A stretch of 64,000 bases of DNA from JACROF01 sp964598995 (GTDB lineage: Bacteria; Patescibacteriota; Microgenomatia; Levybacterales; UBA12049). The position numbers and the translations under genes were made by a program. The notes beneath the pieces were generated by a model. The model had not been told where the DNA came from. It searched no databases and was given only the letters and a program-made list of their open reading frames with translations. The stretch covers positions 1 to 64,000 of the forward strand of contig CAZRDR010000021.1 in NCBI GenBank assembly GCA_964598995.1, given 5' to 3'. Positions 52,044 through 59,933 of this stretch are shown piece after piece. Position 1 is the first letter of the stretch, and each line of letters begins with the position of its first letter.

Positions 52044-52107
52044 GGATGTATGATACCACAAGTCGTGTCTACACTTTTATCTTTTTTTGCGCTACAATAG
52101 GCAAATA
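52044..52107. promoter_or_regulatory. Divergent leaderless promoters (methyltransferase and FKBP)
   Basis: Minus strand: extended -10 TGG-TATCAT (52050-52055), 6 bases before the ATG at 52043. Plus strand: -10 TACAAT (52093-52098), 9 bases before the ATG at 52108. -35 boxes are weak. Confidence 0.45.
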
Positions 52108-52617
52108 ATGAAGCGCATTATTATTTTCTGCAGTGTTATCATCGTCATATATGTCTTGGGAGTTATATCCCTTAACTTGCCACAGAAAAACACCAGTAAC
52201 ACTGATACCTCCTTTACTGTTCCATCTCCGACATCAGCTCAACCTTCAGCAAACCTTAAGTTGGAGGATGAAAAAGTAGGAACTGGTACAGAGGCAAAAG
52301 CTGGTGACACGGTAACCGTTAATTATGTTGGAACGCTAACGAATGGTAAAAAATTCGACAGTTCCTATGATCGTAAAAAACCATTTACCTTTACCTTAGG
52401 TACAGGACAAGTCATCCAAGGATGGGACCAAGGCGTAGCAGGAATGAAAGTTGGCGGTAAGCGCAAACTGACAATCCCACCTGAATTAGGGTATGGCGCA
52501 TCTCCTCAAGGCGCTATTCCAGCTAATTCAACCTTAATATTTGATGTCGAACTAGTAAGTGTCACGGCAGGAACGCCTCAGCCAGCAAATTCACAAAACC
52601 CTAATATCAACCTGTAA
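52108..52617 (+). CDS. Membrane-anchored FKBP-type peptidyl-prolyl isomerase
   Basis: About 169 residues from the ATG at 52108: an N-terminal membrane segment (about 3-20), a Ser/Thr/Pro linker and a complete FKBP domain (about 50-155) with VTVNYVGTL, GKKFDSSYDR, GQVIQGWDQGV and PPELGYGA. It should help folding outside the membrane. A TTG at 52087 is rejected as a start because it precedes the -10 box. The stop overlaps the next start (TAATG), so it is coupled to the protease gene. Confidence 0.93.
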   Translation: MKRIIIFCSVIIVIYVLGVISLNLPQKNTSNTDTSFTVPSPTSAQPSANLKLEDEKVGTGTEAKAGDTVTVNYVGTLTNGKKFDSSYDRKKPFTFTLGTGQVIQGWDQGVAGMKVGGKRKLTIPPELGYGASPQGAIPANSTLIFDVELVSVTAGTPQPANSQNPNINL

Positions 52618-53291
52618 TGGAGATCATTGCCCTTTTCTTCGTCGAGCTCTTCGTTTTATTTCTCCTTTCACGCGAACTCCAGAAAAATTTATCCTCTTTT
52701 CTTTTCAGTATCACTAAAAGTCATAAATGGACAGTGACACTTCTTTCGTTTATTTTCCTCCCCGGAACTGTTATTCATGAAGTTGCGCATTACCTGATGG
52801 CTCATCTGATGTTCGTACCTGTAGGGAAAATGGAACTCATCCCCAAGCTTGAGGGAACAAGTCTTAAGTTAGGCAGTGTTGCAATTGGCAGATCTGATCC
52901 ATTTCGCAGACTCCTCATCGGAGTTGCACCTTTTCTAGTAGGCACCAGCCTCATTATCCTGACTCTTTATATCGCTGAGAAACAAGCTCTCTGGAGCATA
53001 ACATACGCTGTAATAATTATTTTTTATGTCTTATTTGAGGTAGGTAACAGTATGTTCTCAAGTAAAAAGGACCTCGAAGGAGCTCTTTTTGTAATTATCT
53101 TCTTTATGCTGATCGCTGTTGCACTCTATATCTTCGGACTTCGCATTTCACTTGAAGATATTCGGACGAGATTAGATCCACGAACAGTTCATCTTTTCTA
53201 TCAAGGAGTAATTTATCAGATTTTTCCACTTTCTATTGATGTGATCCTTATTTTTATCCTCACCATCTCAAATAGATTACTTCGCCGCTGA
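52617..53291 (+). CDS. M50/site-2-protease-like integral membrane metalloprotease
   Basis: 224 residues with about six hydrophobic segments. Zinc motif HEVAH (54-58) lies in a membrane segment; FEVGNSMFSSKKDLEGA (about 141-157) may supply the third ligand (Asp), as in the NxxPxxxLDG motif of site-2 proteases, although the match is weak. Such enzymes cut membrane-embedded substrates. It is translationally coupled to the FKBP gene, suggesting a quality-control role outside or in the membrane. Confidence 0.75.
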   Translation: MEIIALFFVELFVLFLLSRELQKNLSSFLFSITKSHKWTVTLLSFIFLPGTVIHEVAHYLMAHLMFVPVGKMELIPKLEGTSLKLGSVAIGRSDPFRRLLIGVAPFLVGTSLIILTLYIAEKQALWSITYAVIIIFYVLFEVGNSMFSSKKDLEGALFVIIFFMLIAVALYIFGLRISLEDIRTRLDPRTVHLFYQGVIYQIFPLSIDVILIFILTISNRLLRR

Positions 53292-53918
53292 GGTAGCAGT
53301 CTTTATTGATCCACTCGTTGAACTTGTTTTAGATGGCACAAGAACTGTTGATTTTTGAGGTAAGGTGAGAGTTTGTAATATCGCTTTGAGATCAGATTCA
53401 CTGTCTATCATCTCAGAAAATCCTTCTTGATAAAATATGAGGAGTGTGTGGGTTGAGTTCGCTAGGGGGAGTTCGAATACATACACTGGACCCTTTACTT
53501 CAGTTGTTAACTTACCACTTAGTGATGCTTCCTTAAAAAAGTATTTGTTACCGGTAAAGCCACTCTCATTGGTATAAACAGTTTGACTATCAATAATACA
53601 CGTCGATTTCAGCTCAGTTCTACAAAAAGTAAGTATTCCTCCTCTCACAGACAAAGTTGTTTGCATTATTTTTATATAAAACGTTACTTGGTCTCCTACT
53701 AGACGGAGTTTGTTGCTGTCTCTATGTAAATCGTAGTGCGAAGGATAGGAAAAACTAAAATGATACTGAGGATCAGTATAACTACTTGAGCTCGCAGGTA
53801 AAGTCTTTTTTGTGGGCGTAGTACTTTTTGAGGACAAGTGTAATTGATTGAGGATAATAAACCCTGCTATAGAAATACTCAATATAAGAATCCCGACAAT
53901 AAATACCACTGCCTTCAT
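53277..53918 (-). CDS. Membrane-anchored hypothetical protein
   Basis: About 213 residues from the ATG at 53918: one membrane helix (about 2-24), a Ser/Thr-rich stretch, then an extracellular region with YHFSFSYPSHYDLHRDSNKLRLVGD, a pattern common in exported PsbP-like or lipoprotein-type domains of unknown function, and a Ser/Thr/Lys tail. A longer frame starts at 53972, but a promoter with -35 TTGTCA (53952-53957) and -10 CAGAAT (53929-53934) lies within it. It overlaps the protease gene tail-to-tail by 15 bases. Confidence 0.7.
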   Translation of the reverse strand: MKAVVFIVGILILSISIAGFIILNQLHLSSKSTTPTKKTLPASSSSYTDPQYHFSFSYPSHYDLHRDSNKLRLVGDQVTFYIKIMQTTLSVRGGILTFCRTELKSTCIIDSQTVYTNESGFTGNKYFFKEASLSGKLTTEVKGPVYVFELPLANSTHTLLIFYQEGFSEMIDSESDLKAILQTLTLPQKSTVLVPSKTSSTSGSIKTATSAAK

Positions 53919-53950
53919 GAGGATGTCTATTCTGTCATAAACAGTCTCAT

Positions 53951-53979
53951 CTGACAAGTGAATCTCAATCATATATAAT
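53951..53979 (+). promoter_or_regulatory. Promoter of hflX, sharing its -35 region with a divergent promoter
   Basis: -35 CTGACA (53951-53956), a 17-bp spacer and -10 TATAAT (53974-53979); the ATG at 53989 is 9 bases away. On the other strand TTGTCA (53952-53957), 17 bp and CAGAAT (53929-53934) lead to the gene at 53918. The two -35 boxes overlap almost fully, so only one polymerase could use them at a time. Confidence 0.6.
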
Positions 53980-53988
53980 TGAGCGCAT

Positions 53989-55125
53989 ATGTATTCAGCC
54001 GTTAATCCTGAAGAACAGCAAAAAAGATTTATTATTGCCAGTATCCTCCCGCATAGGGTATCTGAACAGGATGCCTTTTTAGATCTGAAAGAGCTAAAAG
54101 AGTTAGTTGATGCCTTTCATGGAGAGGTAGTCGATTATGTTATCCAGAACCGTGAAGTTCATGATAAAGGTCTCTATCTCGGCAGCGGGAAAATTGACGA
54201 GATAAAGACTATGGTCAAAGCACAAGAAATTGATGTTGTTGTTCTTAATGCAGTTGTAAAACCTGGACACCTTTTTGATATTAAACAAACGCTTGAGAAA
54301 GCGAATCCACAAATTGAAGTCTGGGATAGAGTCGACCTTATCCTCCACATCTTTTCGCAGCATGCAAATACGACCGAGTCACGCTTGCAGATTGAGTTAG
54401 CAGCTATGCATCATATGGGTCCGAGAATTTACGGCATGGGATATGTTCTTTCTCGCCAGGGAGGAAGTATTGGTACTCGCGGCATTGGAGAAACAAATAC
54501 AGAACTTATGAAACGTCACTGGAGAAACCAAATTAAAAAAGTCCAGGAAAAACTTGAAAAGTTATCAAATGACCGCATGCGTCAACTCGAGAGACGGCAA
54601 CGAATGGGATTAAAAACAGTCTCACTGATTGGCTACACCAATGCCGGCAAAACATCATTATTCAATCTTTTGACAGGTAAGAATCAGCTTGTAGAGAATG
54701 CATTATTTGCCACACTTGATAGTCATGTCGGGAAACTGTATCTACCTGAGTTAAACGAACAAATTGTTGTCTCGGATACCATTGGATTTATTCGTAATCT
54801 GCCTACATCACTCATTGATGCGTTTCGTTCAACGCTCATGGAGTCAATTTATGCTGATCTTCTCATCCATGTTATCGACTGTTCAGACCCCGATATCAAA
54901 CGTAAAATTCGTTCAGTTCAGGCAGTTCTCCATGAACTTAATCTCGTAAAAAAACCTCAGCTCTTTGTATTTAATAAATCAGATCTCATCACGAAAAAAG
55001 ATAAAGAACTGATTTCTACACAATTCTCGACACATCAGTCGGTCTTTATCTCAGTAAAAAATGGAAATGGCATTGATACACTTCAGACAACGATTACAAG
55101 ATTTTTCAAAGGAGGAGATCTATGA
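53989..55125 (+). CDS. hflX: GTPase HflX
   Basis: 378 residues. The N-terminal HflX domain (about 15-200) includes GLYLGSGKIDEIK and the conserved MGPRIYGMGYVLSRQGGSIGTRGIGETNTE region. The G domain has G1 GYTNAGKT (215-222), G3 DTIGFIRNLP and G4 NKSD (about 324-327). HflX splits stalled ribosomes under stress. Length is close to family average. The last 4 bases overlap the next gene, which has a strong Shine-Dalgarno sequence inside hflX. Confidence 0.96.
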   Translation: MYSAVNPEEQQKRFIIASILPHRVSEQDAFLDLKELKELVDAFHGEVVDYVIQNREVHDKGLYLGSGKIDEIKTMVKAQEIDVVVLNAVVKPGHLFDIKQTLEKANPQIEVWDRVDLILHIFSQHANTTESRLQIELAAMHHMGPRIYGMGYVLSRQGGSIGTRGIGETNTELMKRHWRNQIKKVQEKLEKLSNDRMRQLERRQRMGLKTVSLIGYTNAGKTSLFNLLTGKNQLVENALFATLDSHVGKLYLPELNEQIVVSDTIGFIRNLPTSLIDAFRSTLMESIYADLLIHVIDCSDPDIKRKIRSVQAVLHELNLVKKPQLFVFNKSDLITKKDKELISTQFSTHQSVFISVKNGNGIDTLQTTITRFFKGGDL

Positions 55126-55613
55126 CTCAACAAGCAATTCTCTGCTTCCTCATAAAAGATGACCAGATCCTCTTAGCAGAAAGCGATTATAGACTCGATC
55201 GAAAAACATGGAATGGGATAACTGGATTTATTACCAATCAGCAAAAAATTGAATTTGAAACTGCAAAAATAATCTATGACGCCATAAAGGTACAGATCAA
55301 CCCACGAGACTTAGAGAAAGTTGCTGTCCAACATGTATTCCAGAAAAACTCGGACGAAAGTATACAAGAGACTGTAACTATTTCTATCTTTTTCTGTGAC
55401 CGATTTATTGGTGAACCTCACTTAACTGGGAACTTCCGCCCTCGCTGGTTCTCACTAGATGACATACCTTATGAAGAAATGTTTGAGGATACAAAAGACT
55501 GGTTACCTCGTTTACTGTCTGGAGAAAAATTAATAATTGAGATTCTAACTGAAGAAAATACAAATAATCAGATAGTGATAAAAGACGTTACAGTTCGGAA
55601 TATTTTTAGCTAA
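55122..55613 (+). CDS. Nudix-fold protein with a degenerate Nudix box
   Basis: 163 residues resembling an MTH1/MutT-type fold: TQQAILCFLIKDDQILLAES at the start and KTWNGITGFITN where the Nudix box should begin. The catalytic RExxEExG is missing: the stretch reads ETAKIIYDAIKVQI, so the metal-binding glutamates are lost. The later FFCDRFIGEPHLTGNFRPRWFSLDDIPYEEMF matches the C-terminal half of MutT-like proteins. It is probably not a hydrolase. It is coupled to hflX (ATGA overlap, AAGGAGG 6 bases before the ATG) and followed by an intact Nudix gene. Confidence 0.8.
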   Translation: MTQQAILCFLIKDDQILLAESDYRLDRKTWNGITGFITNQQKIEFETAKIIYDAIKVQINPRDLEKVAVQHVFQKNSDESIQETVTISIFFCDRFIGEPHLTGNFRPRWFSLDDIPYEEMFEDTKDWLPRLLSGEKLIIEILTEENTNNQIVIKDVTVRNIFS

Positions 55614-55625
55614 AATATAAATAGT

Positions 55626-56018
55626 ATGGAAGAACAACGAGTAGCAGTCTATGGATGTATCCTTAATGATCAAAAGAAAATATTAGTTGTTAAGAGGTCA
55701 CCCAATGAGTCCTCCCCTAATTTCTGGGAAATGCCTGGTGGGAAATTAGAATCTGGTGAAAAAATTGAACAGGGAATTATACGAGAAGTTAAGGAAGAGA
55801 CTGGGCTAGATGTAATCCCACTATCACTTTTATCTTCGTTACACGATCCAATCAAACAAGTTAATCGGATCGCTTATCTTTGTAAATTAGAGAATCAATC
55901 ACAAGAGATACGTCTTAGTGCAGAACATAGCACCTATGCCTGGATTGACACTACCGATAAATCACATACTCCTCTCTCTGATCTGTTAATTAAAACACTG
56001 GCGGAACTGAATAAGTAG
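55626..56018 (+). CDS. MutT-like Nudix hydrolase
   Basis: 130 residues with a canonical Nudix box GGKLESGEKIEQGIIREVKEETGLDV (about 39-64) and the N-terminal strand RVAVYGCILNDQKKILVVKRS. It should hydrolyse a nucleoside triphosphate or related diphosphate, possibly an oxidised nucleotide; the substrate is not determined. It lies 12 bases after the degenerate Nudix gene and converges on the next gene with an 8-base gap. Confidence 0.88.
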   Translation: MEEQRVAVYGCILNDQKKILVVKRSPNESSPNFWEMPGGKLESGEKIEQGIIREVKEETGLDVIPLSLLSSLHDPIKQVNRIAYLCKLENQSQEIRLSAEHSTYAWIDTTDKSHTPLSDLLIKTLAELNK

Positions 56019-56025
56019 TTAGAAA

Positions 56026-56898
56026 TTATCGAGGAAGATAATCAAAATTACTTAATTTTGTCGGTTCATTATCTAGACAAACCATGCCTAATTTATTATC
56101 AGCTGATGACCAGAGGAAAAAGTATCCGCTATCAACACAGATATCATTATCGGCTGGACTATCAAGTCGAACATAGATGATTGAGTTCTGACCATCTGTC
56201 TGATAGCAGTAGCCTGTCTGAGTAACTGTCCCACAATATGAAACGGGTGATGTCGTCTCTAAGACGTACTCGTAAACACCTGACACTTCATTCTTATCAA
56301 CCATTTCTTTAATCCAATCATAACTCATAGAATCTGATGCTGGAAATTTAGTATATGAGACATAATACCGAGAGACGGCATCAACCAATTTGATAAGCGT
56401 TGTCTGCTTATTATTATTCATATATCCTGAGGTAAAAGAATAACTAAGTTTCTGGACAGCTGTTATTGGATTTTTAAGTAGTTCTGATAAAAAACTCTCA
56501 TGCGAATTCCTGCTTCCTGAAGTTGACGTCTGGGATCCACCTGGTGAATATTGATTCTCTTTTACATATGAATCAAGTTGCTCGTTAATATAACTTGAAC
56601 CTTTTAATGGCACCGGACCAAAATAAACATCATGTGCTTTTTGAGGTGTAGCAACAGGATCACCATTTACTTGATCTACTTCGTTTTCTGTGTTTGTTAA
56701 ATCGGATCTCTCAGAAAAAGATTTGTTAAGAGGATTTCGCTCTGAGAGTTTGTCCTGATTATTACTTATGTTGAGAAAATATGATGGTATAGCCACCAAC
56801 AATATAAGGAGAGTTACCAAGATAATTAATTTCTTCTTTGTGAAGGAAAATCTTTTTCGCTTTATAGTTACTTGGACAGGTTTGGAGGAAGGAGGCAT
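56026..56898 (-). CDS. Membrane-anchored hypothetical protein, pseudopilin-like C-terminus
   Basis: 290 residues: a basic N-terminus (KRKRFSFTKKK), a membrane helix (about 25-44), a long polar linker, and a C-terminal domain (about 165-285). This domain contains LVDAVSRYYVSYTKFPAS and a Cys pair region (SYCGTVTQTGYCYQTDG, then DICVDSGYFFLWSS). The pattern of a helix followed by a disulfide-containing beta region resembles type IV pilin/pseudopilin globular domains, but no prepilin cleavage motif precedes the helix, so that assignment is weak. Function unknown. Confidence 0.65.
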   Translation of the reverse strand: MPPSSKPVQVTIKRKRFSFTKKKLIILVTLLILLVAIPSYFLNISNNQDKLSERNPLNKSFSERSDLTNTENEVDQVNGDPVATPQKAHDVYFGPVPLKGSSYINEQLDSYVKENQYSPGGSQTSTSGSRNSHESFLSELLKNPITAVQKLSYSFTSGYMNNNKQTTLIKLVDAVSRYYVSYTKFPASDSMSYDWIKEMVDKNEVSGVYEYVLETTSPVSYCGTVTQTGYCYQTDGQNSIIYVRLDSPADNDICVDSGYFFLWSSADNKLGMVCLDNEPTKLSNFDYLPR

Positions 56899-56938
56899 AC
56901 TATTATTTACTATACATCATCAGACTAATGAAACATAG

Positions 56939-57229
56939 TTATGATATCTGCCCTACCGCATCAATTTTAGGGAAAAGCCTTCTTATAGCTTCCCAATATT
57001 TTTCAGAAAGCGTTGTGGAGAACTTACCATATTTTCCGCTTTCAGACTTACCACAGAGAATATTCTCATAGCGTCGAATTATTCTCAGAACTTTTTCTCC
57101 TTCAGTATTAAATTCTTCTTGGTACGTCTTTGGATCTGATACGTATTTATCATGCAACTCACGAAACGCATCAAAAACCTCCTTATTATACTTGAGCATG
57201 TCTTGGATAACTTCTGTATATTTTGCCAT
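56939..57229 (-). CDS. Small hypothetical protein
   Basis: 96 residues, charged and mostly helical, without cysteine pairs or membrane segments (AKYTEVIQDMLKYNKEVFDAFRELHDKYV...). No family recognised. Its ATG overlaps the stop of the zinc-ribbon gene (TAATG), so the two are co-translated and may act together. Confidence 0.7.
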   Translation of the reverse strand: MAKYTEVIQDMLKYNKEVFDAFRELHDKYVSDPKTYQEEFNTEGEKVLRIIRRYENILCGKSESGKYGKFSTTLSEKYWEAIRRLFPKIDAVGQIS

Positions 57230-57783
57230 TATTCTTCAGGTTCTGGAGGGAGGAACTCTTCCCCTGTATCTTGGGAGGAAGAAGGGTATTCTGATGGTTT
57301 AAGCCAATAGACATACGTGCAGCCAGTTGCTTTTCTCTTAACCTTATCCCAACCCGCAGTCGAACACTTCTTCATCTTCTTGCCACTATTTGTGGTAAAG
57401 AGTACGAGCTTTGCACCGCACTCAGGACAATTCTCGTCGAGTTGTTCTGTTGTGCCATTAATCCACTCAACATAGTCGCAGCCTATTGCTTTTTTCGCTT
57501 CTTTATCCCAAGACGAAGTGGAGCATTTTTTCATTTTTTTGCCAAAGCGCGTCACTGCTAAGATCAATGGGGCACCACATTTAGGACATTTTTCATCAAG
57601 TGCCTCTGGCTCAACTTCAAGCCACTTCACATAATCACAGCCTGTATTTGAGCGAGTCGTAGGATCCCAGATAGATGTTGAGCAGCGCTGAAGTTTTCTG
57701 CCTGTTGCAGTAGTTACGATCTCAGAAAGAGGACTGCCACACTTTGGACATACATCAGAAGTAACTGGTTGAGTATCTGCCAT
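57229..57783 (-). CDS. Three-repeat zinc-ribbon protein (topoisomerase C4-type)
   Basis: 184 residues made of three near-identical modules of about 50 residues (about 8-55, 58-105 and 108-158). Each has CPKCG or CPECG with a second cysteine pair spread as C(ST..WD)...GC before a DYV.W-like strand, matching the C4 zinc ribbons at the C-terminus of bacterial topoisomerase I, but with no topoisomerase attached. A disordered acidic tail (about 160-184) follows. It may bind single-stranded nucleic acid; this is inference. It is coupled to the downstream 96-residue ORF. Confidence 0.8.
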   Translation of the reverse strand: MADTQPVTSDVCPKCGSPLSEIVTTATGRKLQRCSTSIWDPTTRSNTGCDYVKWLEVEPEALDEKCPKCGAPLILAVTRFGKKMKKCSTSSWDKEAKKAIGCDYVEWINGTTEQLDENCPECGAKLVLFTTNSGKKMKKCSTAGWDKVKRKATGCTYVYWLKPSEYPSSSQDTGEEFLPPEPEE

Positions 57784-57828
57784 ATAGAATAACTATAGTA
57801 AATTATTTTTGATTAGCGCGTCAAGAGA

Positions 57829-59598
57829 TCAATAAATATCGTATTTCTCCAAGAGCTTTTTATTTCCTTCTACTTGATAGTGGAGAAGATCTCGATAAAG
57901 TCCCGGCTTCTCAGCGAGCTCTTTCGGACTGCCATTATCAACTATCGTTCCTGAGTCAATCACAATGATTCGATCAACATTTTGAATAGTTGAAAATCTA
58001 TGCGCAATAATAATGACTAATTTATCCTTCATCAGTTTATCTAATGCATCTTGTACTTCTCGTTCTGACTTAGCGTCAAGTGATGACGTCGCTTCATCAA
58101 GAATGAGAATAGGCGCTTTCTTAAGGATAGCTCTGGCGATTTGAATTCTCTGCTTTTGACCACCTGATAACCGTACTCCTCGTTCACCAACTTCACTGTC
58201 TAATTTTTTAGGCAGTTTCATGACGAAATCATAGGCATTAGCCATTTTAAGCGCTTCTATGATTTCTTTTTCAGTTGCATCGTCTTTTCCATAAGCTACA
58301 TTCTCACGAATTGTTGAGGAGAACAGCTCATTTTCCTGGAATACTAAAGCGATATTTTGCCTTATGAGCTGATGATTTAATTCTTTATAGTCTTTATCTT
58401 TCAGCATTACTCTGCCACCCGTCGGGTTATAGAATTTCAAAATAAGATTAACAATTGTTGATTTACCTGCACCACTATGGCCTACCAATGCTACTGCCTG
58501 ATTTTTCTGAAGAGAGAAAGAAACATTTCTCAAGACAGGATTTTCTTCGTTGTAATAAAATGAAACATCGTCAAATGTAATTGTCGGATCTTTAATCTTC
58601 TCAACAGGAGTCTTCTTACGGAAGTCCTCAGACGATGGAAGATTAAGTATCTCAAAGAATTCCTTTGAGCCAGCTTCGGCGGTCTGAACCTGAGTTAGAA
58701 TATATGACATAGCAAAAAGTGGTATACGTGCTTGATTTACTAGTTGCAGGATAAGTACCATTTCACCTAATGTCAGATGGCGTTGAAAAGTGTTATAGAA
58801 GACCAAAATATTTATGGCAAAGAGGATAATATTTAACGAAAGTCCTCTGAAGAAATCGAACTTATGAAAAGTCGTACTTTGACGAGCATAAATCTTATTC
58901 GAAGCTTCTAAGTTATCAGAGACTAAGTCATACTCTCTTTTTTCATTAGTAAAACTTTTTACCAGTGTAATATTACTAATGACTTCATGCATCCTTCCTC
59001 TTGTTCTATCTTCTATAGCGTTTTTCTTGACCTCTTCTTTTCCCCATTTAACTGTTGAGTAATAACTCAATATCAAATAAATTGGAAATAGGATAAAGGT
59101 AAAGAGAGCAATTGGGATGTTGTAATAAGCTAATATCGCAACCGTAAATATACTCTGCAGGAAAGTTGGGAGGATAAAATTAGTCGTAGAATTGAGGAAT
59201 CCCTGAATCGTGACAATCCCCCGATTTAATTGATTAAGAATTTTCCCTGATACCTCTGAATCAAAATATGATTGGGGAAGAGTTAATACTTTATCATAAT
59301 ATTTCTCAGTGAGGAATTTTCTAATTCTTCCAGAAAAATGGTCACCAATGCGATCACTAATCGTTGAGGTGATTAAGCCAAGGAGATTACTTGCAAATGC
59401 AATTACTATTAAGAGTATGAGATATGATACATTGCCGCCCTTTCCTTGCAGTTGCCTAACAATCTCATCAACAATGAATTTTGAGAATAACGGAGCGATC
59501 AGCTGAAGTACTGCTGATAAGAGAATCAGGCCAGCTAATATCCCAACTAAGTGATATAGCGGACGAGACAATTTAACAATTTTAAAGATATTCTGCAT
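57829..59598 (-). CDS. ABC exporter with fused membrane and ATPase domains (MsbA-like)
   Basis: 589 residues: six membrane helices (about 15-310) and a nucleotide-binding domain with Walker A GHSGAGKST (about 374-382), Q-loop FQENELF, signature LSGGQKQR (about 478-485), Walker B ILILDEATSSLD (about 497-508) and the switch His in IIAHR. It works as a homodimer, or as a heterodimer with a partner not seen here; all catalytic residues look intact, which favours a homodimer. Lipid, peptide or drug export is possible. Extended -10 TGC-TATACT (59605-59610) is 6 bases before the ATG. Confidence 0.94.
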   Translation of the reverse strand: MQNIFKIVKLSRPLYHLVGILAGLILLSAVLQLIAPLFSKFIVDEIVRQLQGKGGNVSYLILLIVIAFASNLLGLITSTISDRIGDHFSGRIRKFLTEKYYDKVLTLPQSYFDSEVSGKILNQLNRGIVTIQGFLNSTTNFILPTFLQSIFTVAILAYYNIPIALFTFILFPIYLILSYYSTVKWGKEEVKKNAIEDRTRGRMHEVISNITLVKSFTNEKREYDLVSDNLEASNKIYARQSTTFHKFDFFRGLSLNIILFAINILVFYNTFQRHLTLGEMVLILQLVNQARIPLFAMSYILTQVQTAEAGSKEFFEILNLPSSEDFRKKTPVEKIKDPTITFDDVSFYYNEENPVLRNVSFSLQKNQAVALVGHSGAGKSTIVNLILKFYNPTGGRVMLKDKDYKELNHQLIRQNIALVFQENELFSSTIRENVAYGKDDATEKEIIEALKMANAYDFVMKLPKKLDSEVGERGVRLSGGQKQRIQIARAILKKAPILILDEATSSLDAKSEREVQDALDKLMKDKLVIIIAHRFSTIQNVDRIIVIDSGTIVDNGSPKELAEKPGLYRDLLHYQVEGNKKLLEKYDIY

Positions 59599-59604
59599 GA
59601 GATA

Positions 59605-59610
59605 AGTATA
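59605..59610 (-). promoter_or_regulatory. Extended -10 box, leaderless ABC exporter promoter
   Basis: TGC-TATACT on the minus strand with 6 bases to the ATG at 59598; no clear -35. Confidence 0.45.
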
Positions 59611-59654
59611 GCAAAATCTCTTTAAGATTAACAGTTAAGAGTTTTGAGTGCTAA

Positions 59655-59828
59655 TTAGCGAGGATCGTCATCATGACCTTCATCAGTAGATGAAGACTGA
59701 TTCCACTCACCTTTTAATTTATCAACAGCTCCTTTAACTTTGTCATCAACATGTGGAGATTTCATTTCGATATCACCTTTGATTTTTTGAACTGTTCCTT
59801 TAATGTTCTGTCCAATATTATCTGCCAT
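59655..59828 (-). CDS. CsbD-family stress-response protein
   Basis: 57 residues from the ATG at 59828. The family pattern is visible: NIGQNIKGTVQKIKGDIE and then DDKVKGAVDKLKGEWNQ, two KxKG-type helices, with an acidic tail. CsbD-like proteins are small, abundant, stress-induced and of unknown activity. A GTG at 59837 is in frame but overlaps the Shine-Dalgarno sequence AAGGAGGTG, which is correctly spaced (8 bases) to the ATG. That sequence is in a hairpin. Confidence 0.82.
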   Translation of the reverse strand: MADNIGQNIKGTVQKIKGDIEMKSPHVDDKVKGAVDKLKGEWNQSSSTDEGHDDDPR

Positions 59829-59835
59829 TCGTCTC

Positions 59836-59851
59836 ACCTCCTTTTGAAGGT
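59836..59851 (-). promoter_or_regulatory. Hairpin over the Shine-Dalgarno sequence of the CsbD-like gene
   Basis: On the minus strand ACCTTC-AAAA-GGAGGT forms six pairs (one G-U) with a four-A loop. This covers the whole GGAGGT ribosome site. Confidence 0.55.
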
Positions 59852-59933
59852 ACTCTACGCCAATGAGTTAGGATTAAAAATAATTTTGGGTAAGACAAAA
59901 GTAATAACTACTCTTTGGGTGCTCGAGGAATAA

